Shown here piece by piece: positions 17,594-26,344 of a stretch of DNA of 64,000 nucleotides. Position numbers and translations under genes: made by a program. Source of the DNA: Acinetobacter sp. SFB (lineage in GTDB: Bacteria > Pseudomonadota > Gammaproteobacteria > Pseudomonadales > Moraxellaceae). How positions within the stretch are numbered: the first letter of the stretch is position 1; each line of letters begins with the position of its first letter. The notes beneath the pieces are model-generated. The model was not told where the DNA came from. It did no database searches and was given only the letters and a program-made list of their open reading frames with translations. Location of the stretch: positions 124,001 to 188,000 of the forward strand of contig NZ_LSZH01000014.1 of assembly GCF_001647545.1 (NCBI RefSeq), read 5' to 3'.

Positions 17594-17594
17594 G

Positions 17595-18875
17595 TTGAAA
17601 GATAGAAAGATAATATTTTTAAGTTATTCTTTTAATAGAAGTGATCGTAGAGGTGTTTATCAATTCACTAGCTCTTTAGTTGAGGCTGTAAAAAAAAATA
17701 ATTATACTATAGGTTTATTTTCACAAGTATATGATAGCGATTTTTCCTTGGAGAATTTATTAGACTATCTTAAAGATCCAAATAAATATTTTTTTTGTAA
17801 AAATAAAAAAATAAAGGTGGTTTTAAATTATTTATTAGGAAAATTTTTAAAAAAAAATTATTCTATTTTATATAATCAAAACAATAATTTTGATTTTTTT
17901 ATTAATACAGAATTATTGTATTATTCTAACAATATTGACTTATTATTTCCAAAAAAAATTTATTTAAATGATATTAAAATCCCTTGCTTTTCAAGTCAAG
18001 ATATTATTTTTACAGACTCACCGCTTGCATTTAAATCGACTAAACATAAGATAGTTCAAACAGTACATGACATTATTCCAATTGAAGAAAAAAGAAAATT
18101 TCATAAATATTTTTATAAACGATTAGAAGCATGCTGTTATGCAGATAAAGTATTATGTGTTTCAGAATATACAAAAGATAGATATTTAGAGTATTTTCCC
18201 TATATGGAGGATAAAATTGAGGTAGTTTATCAACCATTACCTGCGGATGAGCATAGTATTTATCTAAGTACGTTACCTGAAATTCAGCAGCAGGTATTAG
18301 ATAAGTATAAATTAAAATCTGGTCAATATATGTACTACGTTGGGGCTATTGAGAAACGAAAAAATGTCCATAATTTAATTCAAGCATATATTCATGCAAC
18401 TCATTCAGATAAGTCTATTCCATTAGTTATTTCTGGTAGTATTAATAAAAAATATAGTAAAGATTTCTCATTAGAGGATTATTTAGTTGATGTGAAAGTT
18501 TTTCTAGATTCAAAATATAATATTTTAAAAACTGATTTTGTTAGTGATATTGAAAAACTGTGTTTAATTAGAAATAGTCGAGCATTCTTATTTCCCAGCT
18601 TAAATGAAGGTTTCGGAATACCCGTTATAGAAGCTCAAACCTTGGGAGTGCCCGTTTTAACTTCTAATAATAGCTCATTAAGTGAAATCACAATGGGTTC
18701 AGCTTTACTGTTAAAAAACCCTCTAGATATTGAAGAAATGACCGAATGTATTAAAAAATTATGGTCTGATGATGAATTATGCTCCCGATTGTCCCAAAAA
18801 GGATTAATAAATGTAAAAAAATTTAGTAAGGAAAATTTTAAAAATAGTATTGGAGATTTCCTTTTAGACGTTTAA
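17595..18875 (+). CDS. GT4 family glycosyltransferase
   Basis: 426 residues from a TTG start with AAGGAAA upstream; no earlier ATG fits. GT-B fold: an N-terminal acceptor domain, then the donor half with YYVGAIEKRKNV, the FLFPSLNEGFGIPVIEA nucleotide-sugar motif (EX7E) and a C-terminal helix. Of the type found in capsule and LPS clusters (mannosyltransferase-like). DNA is strikingly AT-rich: only 4 of 60 bases at 17821-17880 are G or C, and long A and T runs occur, a sign of acquisition from a low-GC source. It ends 4 bases inside the convergent GT4 gene. Confidence 0.83.
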   Translation: MKDRKIIFLSYSFNRSDRRGVYQFTSSLVEAVKKNNYTIGLFSQVYDSDFSLENLLDYLKDPNKYFFCKNKKIKVVLNYLLGKFLKKNYSILYNQNNNFDFFINTELLYYSNNIDLLFPKKIYLNDIKIPCFSSQDIIFTDSPLAFKSTKHKIVQTVHDIIPIEEKRKFHKYFYKRLEACCYADKVLCVSEYTKDRYLEYFPYMEDKIEVVYQPLPADEHSIYLSTLPEIQQQVLDKYKLKSGQYMYYVGAIEKRKNVHNLIQAYIHATHSDKSIPLVISGSINKKYSKDFSLEDYLVDVKVFLDSKYNILKTDFVSDIEKLCLIRNSRAFLFPSLNEGFGIPVIEAQTLGVPVLTSNNSSLSEITMGSALLLKNPLDIEEMTECIKKLWSDDELCSRLSQKGLINVKKFSKENFKNSIGDFLLDV

Positions 18876-19924
18876 GAACCTATAATTAATTTTTGGTACA
18901 GAGTAATATAAGAATTTATAGTGTGTTTAATATTAAAGTTTTCCTGAATATGTATACTTGCTGCATTTGATATTTCTTTTTGTAATTCCTTATTATTTTT
19001 CAAACATTTTACTGTATTTACAAAATCTGAAATATTGTCCTTTTGACAAATAAAACCTGAAACTTTATTCTCAATTATTTCTGGTAGTGCAGAACTATTA
19101 GCAACAACAACTGGTAAACCACATGCCATTGCTTCAGCCACGACTAGGCCGAAACCTTCTAATCTAGAGGGGAAAAGTAAAGCATCCATAGACCTATATG
19201 TATTTGCCAAATCATAAGCTGTTTCTTGATATGGCAATTTTTTCATATTTAATGGAAGCATATTGGGAGTATTTGATGTATAAAATAATTCGTATCCTTC
19301 ACCTAATTCTTCCATTATTTTAGGTAATAAATCAAATCCTTTACGAATTGAATTACTTCCTACAAATAATAAGCGAAAATTTTTATTATCCAATTTTTTT
19401 TTACAAGATTTGGTATTAAAAATATCAAAATCTATTCCATTATAGATTACCTCTATATTAGAGATATAGAAAATTTCCTTAGCACACATGGCTGTATACT
19501 CGCTAACTGTTGTAAGAGCCGTAGCTTGTAGAATTGACTCCTTTTCAATCGGAGTAATCCATAAATAATGATAGAGTTTCTGTAATTTAGTTTTATAAGG
19601 ATAAAAATTTTTATCTTGCACGCAATGATGTAGGGTAGCAACAATTGGAAATTCTTTCGGATAGAATTTAGAGGGAAGCCACGTATTTATATGTACGATG
19701 TTTGCCCATTTGGGTGTGACCGGAGACTTTATTAACCACGGTAAATATTCTGCATAATGTGGCAACCACGTTATCTCCGCTCTTACTCCCTCCTCATTTA
19801 AACCTTTAACCAATTGTTCTGTGAACTTATCTGTGCCTGTTCCAGTACGAATGGTCGGGAACCAAACTCCGATGTCTTTATTAGTAAATTTAATTGCAGA
19901 TCTCTTATATTCGCCCATACTCAT
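18872..19924 (-). CDS. GT4 family glycosyltransferase
   Basis: 350 residues, convergent with the preceding gene (4-base overlap at the ends). The donor domain shows LLFVGSNSIRKGFD and LLFPSRLEGFGLVVAEAMACGLPV with the EX7E motif; the start has a GTGTDKFTEQL stretch like other GT4 glycan enzymes. The start is either the first or third codon (both ATG). It begins 20 bases inside the 3' end of manC, so it is the last gene of a three-gene minus-strand operon (GT4, manC, GT4). ManC upstream suggests GDP-mannose as donor, but specificity cannot be read from the motifs. Confidence 0.83.
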   Translation of the reverse strand: MSMGEYKRSAIKFTNKDIGVWFPTIRTGTGTDKFTEQLVKGLNEEGVRAEITWLPHYAEYLPWLIKSPVTPKWANIVHINTWLPSKFYPKEFPIVATLHHCVQDKNFYPYKTKLQKLYHYLWITPIEKESILQATALTTVSEYTAMCAKEIFYISNIEVIYNGIDFDIFNTKSCKKKLDNKNFRLLFVGSNSIRKGFDLLPKIMEELGEGYELFYTSNTPNMLPLNMKKLPYQETAYDLANTYRSMDALLFPSRLEGFGLVVAEAMACGLPVVVANSSALPEIIENKVSGFICQKDNISDFVNTVKCLKNNKELQKEISNAASIHIQENFNIKHTINSYITLYQKLIIGS

Positions 19925-21320
19925 CCTTTAATCTTATAATATCGTCCTCACCTAAATAAGCCCCTGACTGAACCTCAATAAGCTCTAAAGGTATTTTCCC
20001 GGGGTTCTCTAATGTATGCACTTCGCCAATAGGTATAAAGGTAGATTGATTTTCTGCAAGAATAAAAACTTCATTACCTCTTGTGACTTTGGCTGTACCA
20101 CATACAACTACCCAATGCTCTGCTCTATGATGGTGTAGTTGGGTAGAAAGTTTAGCACCAGGCTTAACGGTAATTCGTTTAACTTGGTATCTATCCCCCT
20201 TATCTACGCATTCATAGCTGCCCCATGGACGATAAGTTTTAGGGTGTTCAGAAGCTTCTTTACGGTGTGTTTTCTGGAGATACTCTACGATCTGCTTCAC
20301 TTCTTGGGTTTTTGTTTTATCTACAACCAATATTGCATCTTGCGTCTCAATGACAGCTATATCATTCACGCCAATAGCAGCTATTACTCGATGGTTTGAT
20401 ACCAAATAATTATTATTGCTATCTATAGCGAAAACATCTCCAATAAGAGTATTACCATTATTGTCTTTATCGGCTAACTCAGCAAGTGCTCCCCAAGAGC
20501 CTAAATCTTTCCAGCTTGACGAAATGGCAATTACTGCTAAATTATCTGCTTTTTCCATCACGGCATAATCTATAGATAAAGCTGGACAACACTCAAGTTG
20601 TTTTTCATCAGCTCTAACAAAGGATAAATCCGTGCTGATCATATTCATTGCTTTAATACAACTTTCATAAATTTCATTTGCGTACTCTTTCATAGTTTTT
20701 AAAAAAGTAGAACTAGTGAAAACAAAATTTCCGCTATTCCAAAGGTATTCACCTGCTTCAAGATACTCTTTAGCAGTCATTAAGTTCGGTTTCTCAATAA
20801 ACCCTTCCACCTTAAATATATTTTCACTTGCAATGGCTACACCGAGTTTTATATAACCATAACCTGTTTCGGGTTTATCAGGTTTTATTCCAAAAGTGAT
20901 TAAATTCCCAGACTTGGCTAGTGCACATGCACATTTAACTGAAGCTTGTAATTCTTGCTTATCAGAAAAATAATGATCTGCAGCAAATACAATTAAGATG
21001 GAATCCTCATATAGCCTCTCTGCAAGAATCGCTGCTAAAGTAATAGCTGGTGCAGTATTTCTACTCTTTTTCTCTAATAAAATATAAGCATTTTCTATTT
21101 TTATTGCCCTTAGCTGCTCAGCGATAAGAAATCGGTGCTCTTCATTACATACAACAATAGGGGGCTCTACATCTAAACCATCAAGTCTCTTTAAAGTAGC
21201 TTGTAATAAGGTTTCTTCTGCGCCATTAAATGCTAAGAACTGTTTAGGGTGCATTACTCGCGATTGTGGCCATAATCTTGTGCCGAAACCACCTGCCATA
21301 ATAATCGGTACTATTTTCAT
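19905..21320 (-). CDS. manC: Mannose-1-phosphate guanylyltransferase / mannose-6-phosphate isomerase
   Basis: 471 residues, the usual length of the bifunctional enzyme (ManC/AlgA/CpsB type). N-terminal nucleotidyltransferase: MAGGFGTRLWPQSR and HPKQFLAF; FIEKPN and YLWNSGNF follow. The C-terminal cupin (~365-460) has PWGSYECVDKGD, the metal-binding HHHRAEHW and LIEVQSGAYLGEDDI. It makes GDP-mannose from fructose-6-phosphate via mannose-1-phosphate, but phosphomannomutase (ManB) is not in this window and must come from elsewhere. It starts 4 bases inside the upstream GT4 (ATGA coupling) and supplies donor for the surrounding glycosyltransferases. Confidence 0.95.
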   Translation of the reverse strand: MKIVPIIMAGGFGTRLWPQSRVMHPKQFLAFNGAEETLLQATLKRLDGLDVEPPIVVCNEEHRFLIAEQLRAIKIENAYILLEKKSRNTAPAITLAAILAERLYEDSILIVFAADHYFSDKQELQASVKCACALAKSGNLITFGIKPDKPETGYGYIKLGVAIASENIFKVEGFIEKPNLMTAKEYLEAGEYLWNSGNFVFTSSTFLKTMKEYANEIYESCIKAMNMISTDLSFVRADEKQLECCPALSIDYAVMEKADNLAVIAISSSWKDLGSWGALAELADKDNNGNTLIGDVFAIDSNNNYLVSNHRVIAAIGVNDIAVIETQDAILVVDKTKTQEVKQIVEYLQKTHRKEASEHPKTYRPWGSYECVDKGDRYQVKRITVKPGAKLSTQLHHHRAEHWVVVCGTAKVTRGNEVFILAENQSTFIPIGEVHTLENPGKIPLELIEVQSGAYLGEDDIIRLKDEYGRI

Positions 21321-22468
21321 CTTTTTTTATCCCCAAAGCTCTGCTGCAGACTAGCTATTATTTTCATTCCAAAATTAGGCCAAGCAAAGTTTTTTGCAAA
21401 ATTTAAGCTGGAACTCTGCCATTTTAGTTTGTCATTTTGAATTATATGGATAATTTTAGAAGCTAACATAAGGTAATCACCACTGCTTACTAAATATCCA
21501 GACTGCTCATCTCCCACTGCATCTATAACGCCACCAGTAGCAAAAGCCACAGTCGGAAGTCCGTGTGCAGCAGCTTCTAAAGCAACCATACCAAAGCCTT
21601 CTGGATCACCTTTTATATAACGAATTGGAAAGATATGGACATCTGCAGAGAGCAAAATCAAAGTTAAAATTTCTTCATTCACTCTTCCCAAAATTTTTAT
21701 ATGATCGCCCACACCATTTGCTTGTGCTGCGTGCTCAATACTCTCTCGACTTTGCACCTCAGCCCCCAATGAGTTTGTAGGTGCCTCTCCTACTATCACT
21801 AATATAGCGCTTTTCTCTTGTTTCACTATCACAGGCAAAGAATTCTCAACAAACTCTTTCAAACCTTTTCGTGTAGTTAAACGCCCTATCGATAAAAGTA
21901 TTTTTCTATTTTCTAGACCATATTTTTGTTTGAATGCTTGGAGACTTTCTGCTGACTTAGCTGCAATAGATAAATCAACACCAGGATGTACTACACTTAT
22001 TTTTCTTTCAGCTATATTTGCCTCTAGGGCTAATTGTTTAGTTGGAATACTATTTACAATAATATTGTCTATGCGACTAAGTAAAGGCACCCAAATAACT
22101 TGGTAGAGCTTATTAGATACAATAATATCAAGACCGTGTAAGTAAGCAGAAGATTTAGCACCTATACTTTTACTCGCTATTAATGCCAAGGGAGCGGTTA
22201 AACCACTACCAGCAAGAATAATATCAGGTCTATCAATTAAAGCGAACCAAATGGCCTTTATAAAGGCAATAAGCATAAACAAGGGGAAAGGCTTTAGCGG
22301 CGCTTCGCTTAGTCTTATATTTTCTGGCTTTAGTGCTTTTGACCCTCTAGGACCTATTACTCTCACTTCGGCATATTTACTGAGTTCATCAGCCATATGC
22401 CAATTGAGGCGTTCCATCCCCCCCACAAGAGGTGGTAAGTTACGAGTAATAATAAGGATTTTTTTCAC
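21317..22468 (-). CDS. GT4 family glycosyltransferase (PimB/mannosyltransferase-like)
   Basis: 383 residues with a GTG start preceded by AAGG. GT-B fold: the N terminus IITRNLPPLVGGMERL with the Gly-rich loop, then AYLHGLDI, ILLSIGRLTTRKGL, and donor motif DPEGFGMVALEAAAHGLP. The start and HGLDI pattern resemble mannosyltransferases acting on polyprenyl or phosphatidylinositol-linked acceptors. First gene of the minus-strand operon with manC; it is divergent from the second pilin gene, sharing a 188-base intergenic region. Confidence 0.85.
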   Translation of the reverse strand: MKKILIITRNLPPLVGGMERLNWHMADELSKYAEVRVIGPRGSKALKPENIRLSEAPLKPFPLFMLIAFIKAIWFALIDRPDIILAGSGLTAPLALIASKSIGAKSSAYLHGLDIIVSNKLYQVIWVPLLSRIDNIIVNSIPTKQLALEANIAERKISVVHPGVDLSIAAKSAESLQAFKQKYGLENRKILLSIGRLTTRKGLKEFVENSLPVIVKQEKSAILVIVGEAPTNSLGAEVQSRESIEHAAQANGVGDHIKILGRVNEEILTLILLSADVHIFPIRYIKGDPEGFGMVALEAAAHGLPTVAFATGGVIDAVGDEQSGYLVSSGDYLMLASKIIHIIQNDKLKWQSSSLNFAKNFAWPNFGMKIIASLQQSFGDKKR

Positions 22469-22597
22469 AGTACCTTGCCTATATATTTAAGTTTTTGTCT
22501 GTTGCACTCTGGCAGATTAGTCAAAAATTAATATAGATACAAGATCAAATGCTGCTTAGTATTTTTTAAACTGATAATTTTTTCATTTAGAGTTAGT

Positions 22598-22613
22598 TGG
22601 CTCATTTTTTGCT
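22598..22613 (+). promoter_or_regulatory. Sigma-54-like (-24/-12) promoter of the second pilin
   Basis: TTGGCTCATTTTTTGCTC: GG at 22599-22600 and GC at 22611-22612 are exactly 12 bases apart; TGGCTC differs from TGGCAC by one base and TTGCT matches the -12 element. It predicts a start near 22624, 33 bases before the ATG. Confidence 0.75.
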
Positions 22614-22656
22614 CTCTAAATGGGATGAAATAGATTATACCTAGAGAAAATAGAAC

Positions 22657-23112
22657 ATGAACAATATGAAAGGCTTCACTTTAATAGAGCTTATGATTGT
22701 AGTCGCTATCATTGGGATTTTAGCTGCAATAGCTATTCCTGCCTACCAAAATTATACCGCTCGTTCTCAACTGGCTGAAGCATTAAATATGGCAAGTGTT
22801 TACAAAAGTGAGGTCATAGCAGTATATGGTGAAAGTGGTAGCTGTCCAGCATCACCCCCTAATTTGGGCTTGGATACGACTGGTTCAATCAACGCAAAAT
22901 ATGTGAAGAACGTTACTATTAACACCACTACGCCCAATTCGATATGCGCTTTTGAATTTACTTTTAATAATACTGGTATGAATGCAGGCATTGCAGGTAA
23001 AACACTAGTTTTTGCCATGATGAACTATGCAGGTAATGGCTCTGCTCGTTGGGAATGTAGCTCTAGTACAATTCAGCAATTGTATTTACCCTCAATATGT
23101 ACTGGTATTTAA
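22657..23112 (+). CDS. Second major-type type IV pilin
   Basis: 151 residues. Leader MNNMKG, then [21 protein letters not shown] with Glu5 and the conserved NYTARSQ linker; Cys residues at SCPASP, SICAF and the C-terminal pair WEC...SIC. The head domain differs completely from the pilin at 11893 while the N-terminal helix is nearly the same. It closes the glycan cluster on the right and has its own sigma-54-like promoter. It could be a second PilA, a ComP-like competence pilin, or an alternative pilin allele kept after cassette exchange. No clear terminator follows. Confidence 0.9.
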   Translation: MNNMKGFTLIELMIVVAIIGILAAIAIPAYQNYTARSQLAEALNMASVYKSEVIAVYGESGSCPASPPNLGLDTTGSINAKYVKNVTINTTTPNSICAFEFTFNNTGMNAGIAGKTLVFAMMNYAGNGSARWECSSSTIQQLYLPSICTGI

Positions 23113-23224
23113 AAGTATATATTTAGAATTAATGTATGCCAAAAATCGTCACTTCCTATCTTTAACGGTTATTTATTACCGTGACGCAGATTTCACCAAT
23201 GAATAGATTAGATGATACTTTGCT

Positions 23225-23790
23225 CTCAACCTAAAAGTTCCCCTCTAAACTCAAAATTTTCCAACAATAGTGAATTTGCCTTTTTCTGCAATGTTTCATA
23301 GTCCTATTTTAACTGCTCAGAATCCGTTTTAACTGCTTTTTTCCTATTCTCGGCTTGCTCAACCTGCTGTGCAGGAAAAGGAACGTTTTGCCCTGCTTCA
23401 AATGCTACAGTGTCATTATTGATGGCAGAACCCTTTGGCAGTGTCATTGACCTATTAGCATTTTAAATGCTCTAAAGCAGCATAGTATTCATTGAGTACG
23501 CTAAGGCTCTAGTTCCCTTTATTCACGATTTTAATTTTTTGAATGTTCTTATTTAACTCTATAATGTTACTGTCCATCTGTCCATCTGTCCATCTGTCCA
23601 TCCAGCAACCTGCCTTGCACTTGTGTATCACCCACTTTCTGTATCCGTTGCACTACTTTTTGCATTTTATTGGCACTTGCCGTATTAAAAATTGCATGTG
23701 CACAGCTCAAACAACTCGGAATAGGGTTAAAGGAAATTTTTGCGCAAGGAGAAAGGTTGGTATAGGCTTAAAAAAGATTATTTTTATCAG
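23225..23790 (-). pseudogene. Remnants of a mobile-element accessory gene
   Basis: On the minus strand two stretches of plausible protein survive in broken frames: CLSCAHAIFNTASANKM with a following QKVVQRIQKVG, and further on LPKGSAINNDTVAFEAG then QQVEQAENRKKAVKTDSEQL, which hits TAG before DYETLQKKANSLL. No intact frame covers the interval. They follow the integrase relic on the same strand, as accessory genes do in integrase-bearing islands. The exact family is not recognised, and the ends are approximate. Confidence 0.4.
23571..23602. repeat. Octamer tandem repeat, 4 copies
   Basis: TGTCCATC is repeated four times without error. It lies at the end of a degenerate minus-strand reading frame (translated there as a DGQM/DRWT pattern). 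The unit is not a multiple of three, so slippage would shift frame. Confidence 0.9.
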
Positions 23791-23794
23791 CTGC

Positions 23795-24600
23795 TTAATC
23801 CCTCTTCATGCGCTTGATGGTCTCATCATGCTCTGGAAAAACATCCTTCAATTGCTCAGGGTCTTTTTGCAACTGTAAATAGGTTCCTGCACCACCAAAT
23901 AGCTGACTTGAACTATTAATCACACATTCATCAAACTGTGCATAAGAATGCACCAGACGCTGATATTCAAGCTCTTGAATAAACTCTTTTTGGCTATCAC
24001 TGACTAAAATAGTCGGGGCAAATACTGAATTTTCTCGATAATACAGCGTCATCACTTCGGTTAAATGCTTATATTGAATCGACAAAGCACCTTAAGCCAA
24101 TAACACTTAAACGCATGCCATAGACTGCAATTGAGCGTCTAAATTGATGGGTGCAAATATTCCAATACTCTCCAATTTGACAGTCTTTTCTTCTCACCAG
24201 TTGCGGAAACAATCAAAGGCCTCCAGTTCAGCTAAATCGCTTTCAGTGATTCTTAACTCATCTCCTAGAGTGGTCGAAATACGACTTAAATACTGATTAA
24301 AATTAGTATCTGTTCGGATTGGAGCACCCTCAAAATTAGAGATAAAAGCCGTTTCATACTTAATATTTTGATTATTTTCATGCTGATGTTTCTGTGAGTA
24401 CAGGGTGGGAAATAATGGATATTCAGCAGGATGGGGAAAATCATAATGCGGATTGAATAAGGCATACTTTTTACCAATACTTTGCGCGGCATTTACGCCA
24501 AATTGAATGTCTTCAAAGGTGCTCCAATAAGTAGATTTGTTACTGCCACCATGGAATTTAGCAGCATAACCAATAAGTATAGACAGAATATATTTATGAC
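23795..24600 (-). pseudogene. Decayed tyrosine-recombinase-like integrase
   Basis: The minus strand shows the C-terminal half of an integrase in pieces: YAAKFHGG and KYALFNPHYDFPHPAEYP, ISTTLGDELRITESDLAELE, then HQFRRSIAVYGMRL and, after a one-base frameshift near 24090, SIQYKHLTEVMTLYY. The H-x-F-R-R ... KHLT-x-MT-x-YY pattern fits the catalytic His-Arg, second His and Tyr of tyrosine recombinases, as in island integrases common in Acinetobacter. The last 96 codons (24085-23795) are still open. Frameshifts and loss of the N-terminal region make it non-functional. It marks a former integration event at the right border of the glycan region. Confidence 0.6.
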
Positions 24601-24676
24601 TTTAAAAGTTTTGATAACAATCCCTCTAACTTAAAGATATTTACAAAATCAGTGACTCTTAAAATCCACCTATTTT

Positions 24677-25237
24677 CTAGCCCAATATGATCGGATTATT
24701 ACTCAATTCATTCTGCTGATCTATTCTTGACTGCGCATAAAATTTATTTAATACATCGCCTATATTAAATACGCCCGCCATAACAGCTTCCCGATATTGA
24801 TGCTGGGAAAGTTGGGCAGTCATTTTTTGGCAAATTTCATCCCAAACAGTTTGCTCGGTTTGTTTTTGAATTCCCCGATCAATCACAATTTCAACTTTTT
24901 GTTCACATAAATTTAGATATAAAAGAATGCCACTATTAAACTCGGTATCCCAAACACCCAGTTCAGCAAACAGTTGCCGTGCACGCATTTGAGTATTTTG
25001 ATAGTAGGCTTGATTTGAAGGAATGTTCCCCTCAATCACCACCTGAATTTCTCCTGCATGTCCATATTCTGCTTCCATCACTGCCTGTGCAATTGCATGT
25101 TGATCCATTTTATTAAAATAGCGTTTAGCCGCCGGCATATAGAAAGAATGCTTTAACCAGCGTTTAAGGCTAGGTTGATTCATTTCTTCCATTTTGGGTT
25201 GTGTAATAATTTCTGTTGTTTCTGTTTTAGTTACCAT
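24677..25237 (-). CDS. TPM-domain protein, third gene of lemA operon
   Basis: 186 residues with a TPM (DUF477/PF04536) domain over about 45-160: GEIQVVIEG, TEFNSGILLYLNLCEQKVEIVIDRGI and a conserved helix after it. No signal peptide; probably cytosolic or membrane-associated. The start overlaps the upstream TPM gene by 7 bases and follows AGGATC. LemA plus one or two TPM proteins is a frequent three-gene set of unsettled role; TPM domains have been linked to phosphatase activity and membrane-protein maintenance in other organisms. No experimental role can be inferred here. Confidence 0.85.
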   Translation of the reverse strand: MVTKTETTEIITQPKMEEMNQPSLKRWLKHSFYMPAAKRYFNKMDQHAIAQAVMEAEYGHAGEIQVVIEGNIPSNQAYYQNTQMRARQLFAELGVWDTEFNSGILLYLNLCEQKVEIVIDRGIQKQTEQTVWDEICQKMTAQLSQHQYREAVMAGVFNIGDVLNKFYAQSRIDQQNELSNNPIILG

Positions 25238-26316
25238 GATCCTGATGCTCCTCCGCCGCCAAAACCACCACCACCGCCACTAAATCCTCCACCACCGCCA
25301 AAGCCGCCACCACGCCCCCCTCCACCGCCGCCACGACCTGCAGAGGCTAAAAACAGCTGGAAAATGGTTTGCGCAATAGCCGTAATCAGTAAAAAGAAAA
25401 TTCCACCACCAATCAATAAACTGGTGACCAGTCCAGCACCATTGACCAAACCCGCTACAGTTCCAGCAACTGCAGCAGTAGATGCACTTAAAGGTTTACC
25501 CACAATAAACGAGCCAACAATTCCTGCGATTAAAATAAACAAGGCAGTACTAAAAGTTTTCTCTTTGGCTTGCTGTTCGTGTAAAGCTTTTTCTTGACGC
25601 TCTTTCAGTTCTTGTGCAGCTTTCTGTGCTACTTCGGGATCCATATTTAAAATGCGTTCTATTTCAACCAGACCCGCATCAATCCCTTGGGCATATTGCG
25701 CCTGTTTAAAATAAGGCGTCATCTGATTTCGAATAATACGACTGGCCACAATATCGGGTATCACCCCTTCCAGGCCGTAACCAGTCAAAATTTGAATGCG
25801 ATGGTCATTCACCGCAATCGCCATCAACAAACCATTATCTTGCTTGGCTGAACCGAGTTGCCATTTTTCCGCAATACGCATGGCAAAATCAAAAATATCT
25901 TCTTGCCCTGTAGTCGGTACAATCACTACCCCAATTTGTGCCTTGCCTTGTTCATGTAATGCTAAAATTCGCTGACTAATTTCCTGCTTCTGGCTTTCAG
26001 TTAATATATTTGCCTGATCCACAACCGGTGAGTTGAGCGTTGGCAGTCCACGAATCGATTCACCTTCCGCCATATCATTGACAATTTGTGGCGATGATAC
26101 TGTTGTGTCAGTCGCATTTTCTTTGGCTGCTTTCTGATTTTGAGAGGTCTGCTGCTGATCCTGAATGATTTTACCAACAACGACAGCCTCAGCATTTTCA
26201 TCTGTAGCCGTGGCGACTTCACTCCATGTCACCGAACTGATGAGCACACTCAAGCAAACCAACACGGCTTGCAGCAAAGTTATGCATGAAAAGTATTTTT
26301 TATAAGAATCAGACAT
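25231..26316 (-). CDS. YgcG-family TPM-domain membrane protein with Gly-rich tail
   Basis: 361 residues from the ATG at 26316 (AAGGA site upstream; an in-frame TTG two codons earlier is less likely). Signal peptide or anchor at 10-30, TPM domain about 95-230 (VDQANILTESQKQEIS, VVIVPTTGQEDIFDFA, QDNGLLMAIAVNDHRIQI), two hydrophobic segments (~265-330) and a C-terminal tail made almost only of Gly with Phe and Ser, ending GSW. This is the YgcG architecture. It is cotranscribed with lemA (28 bases upstream) and the smaller TPM gene. The Gly tail is encoded by GGC/GGT-rich DNA that gives a proline-rich antisense frame, which is not a gene. Confidence 0.9.
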   Translation of the reverse strand: MSDSYKKYFSCITLLQAVLVCLSVLISSVTWSEVATATDENAEAVVVGKIIQDQQQTSQNQKAAKENATDTTVSSPQIVNDMAEGESIRGLPTLNSPVVDQANILTESQKQEISQRILALHEQGKAQIGVVIVPTTGQEDIFDFAMRIAEKWQLGSAKQDNGLLMAIAVNDHRIQILTGYGLEGVIPDIVASRIIRNQMTPYFKQAQYAQGIDAGLVEIERILNMDPEVAQKAAQELKERQEKALHEQQAKEKTFSTALFILIAGIVGSFIVGKPLSASTAAVAGTVAGLVNGAGLVTSLLIGGGIFFLLITAIAQTIFQLFLASAGRGGGGGGRGGGFGGGGGFSGGGGGFGGGGASGSW

Positions 26317-26344
26317 CAGCAATCCTTATTCAGCAATCAATGAA

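Noticed and set aside
23543..23878. 111-codon plus-strand frame covering the octamer repeat
   Set aside because: The protein-like remnants are on the opposite strand; this frame has no ribosome site and a composition unlike a real protein.
25175..25597. Proline-rich plus-strand reading frame
   Set aside because: It is the antisense of the Gly-rich tail and membrane part of the YgcG-like gene; the composition is a by-product of that coding sequence.
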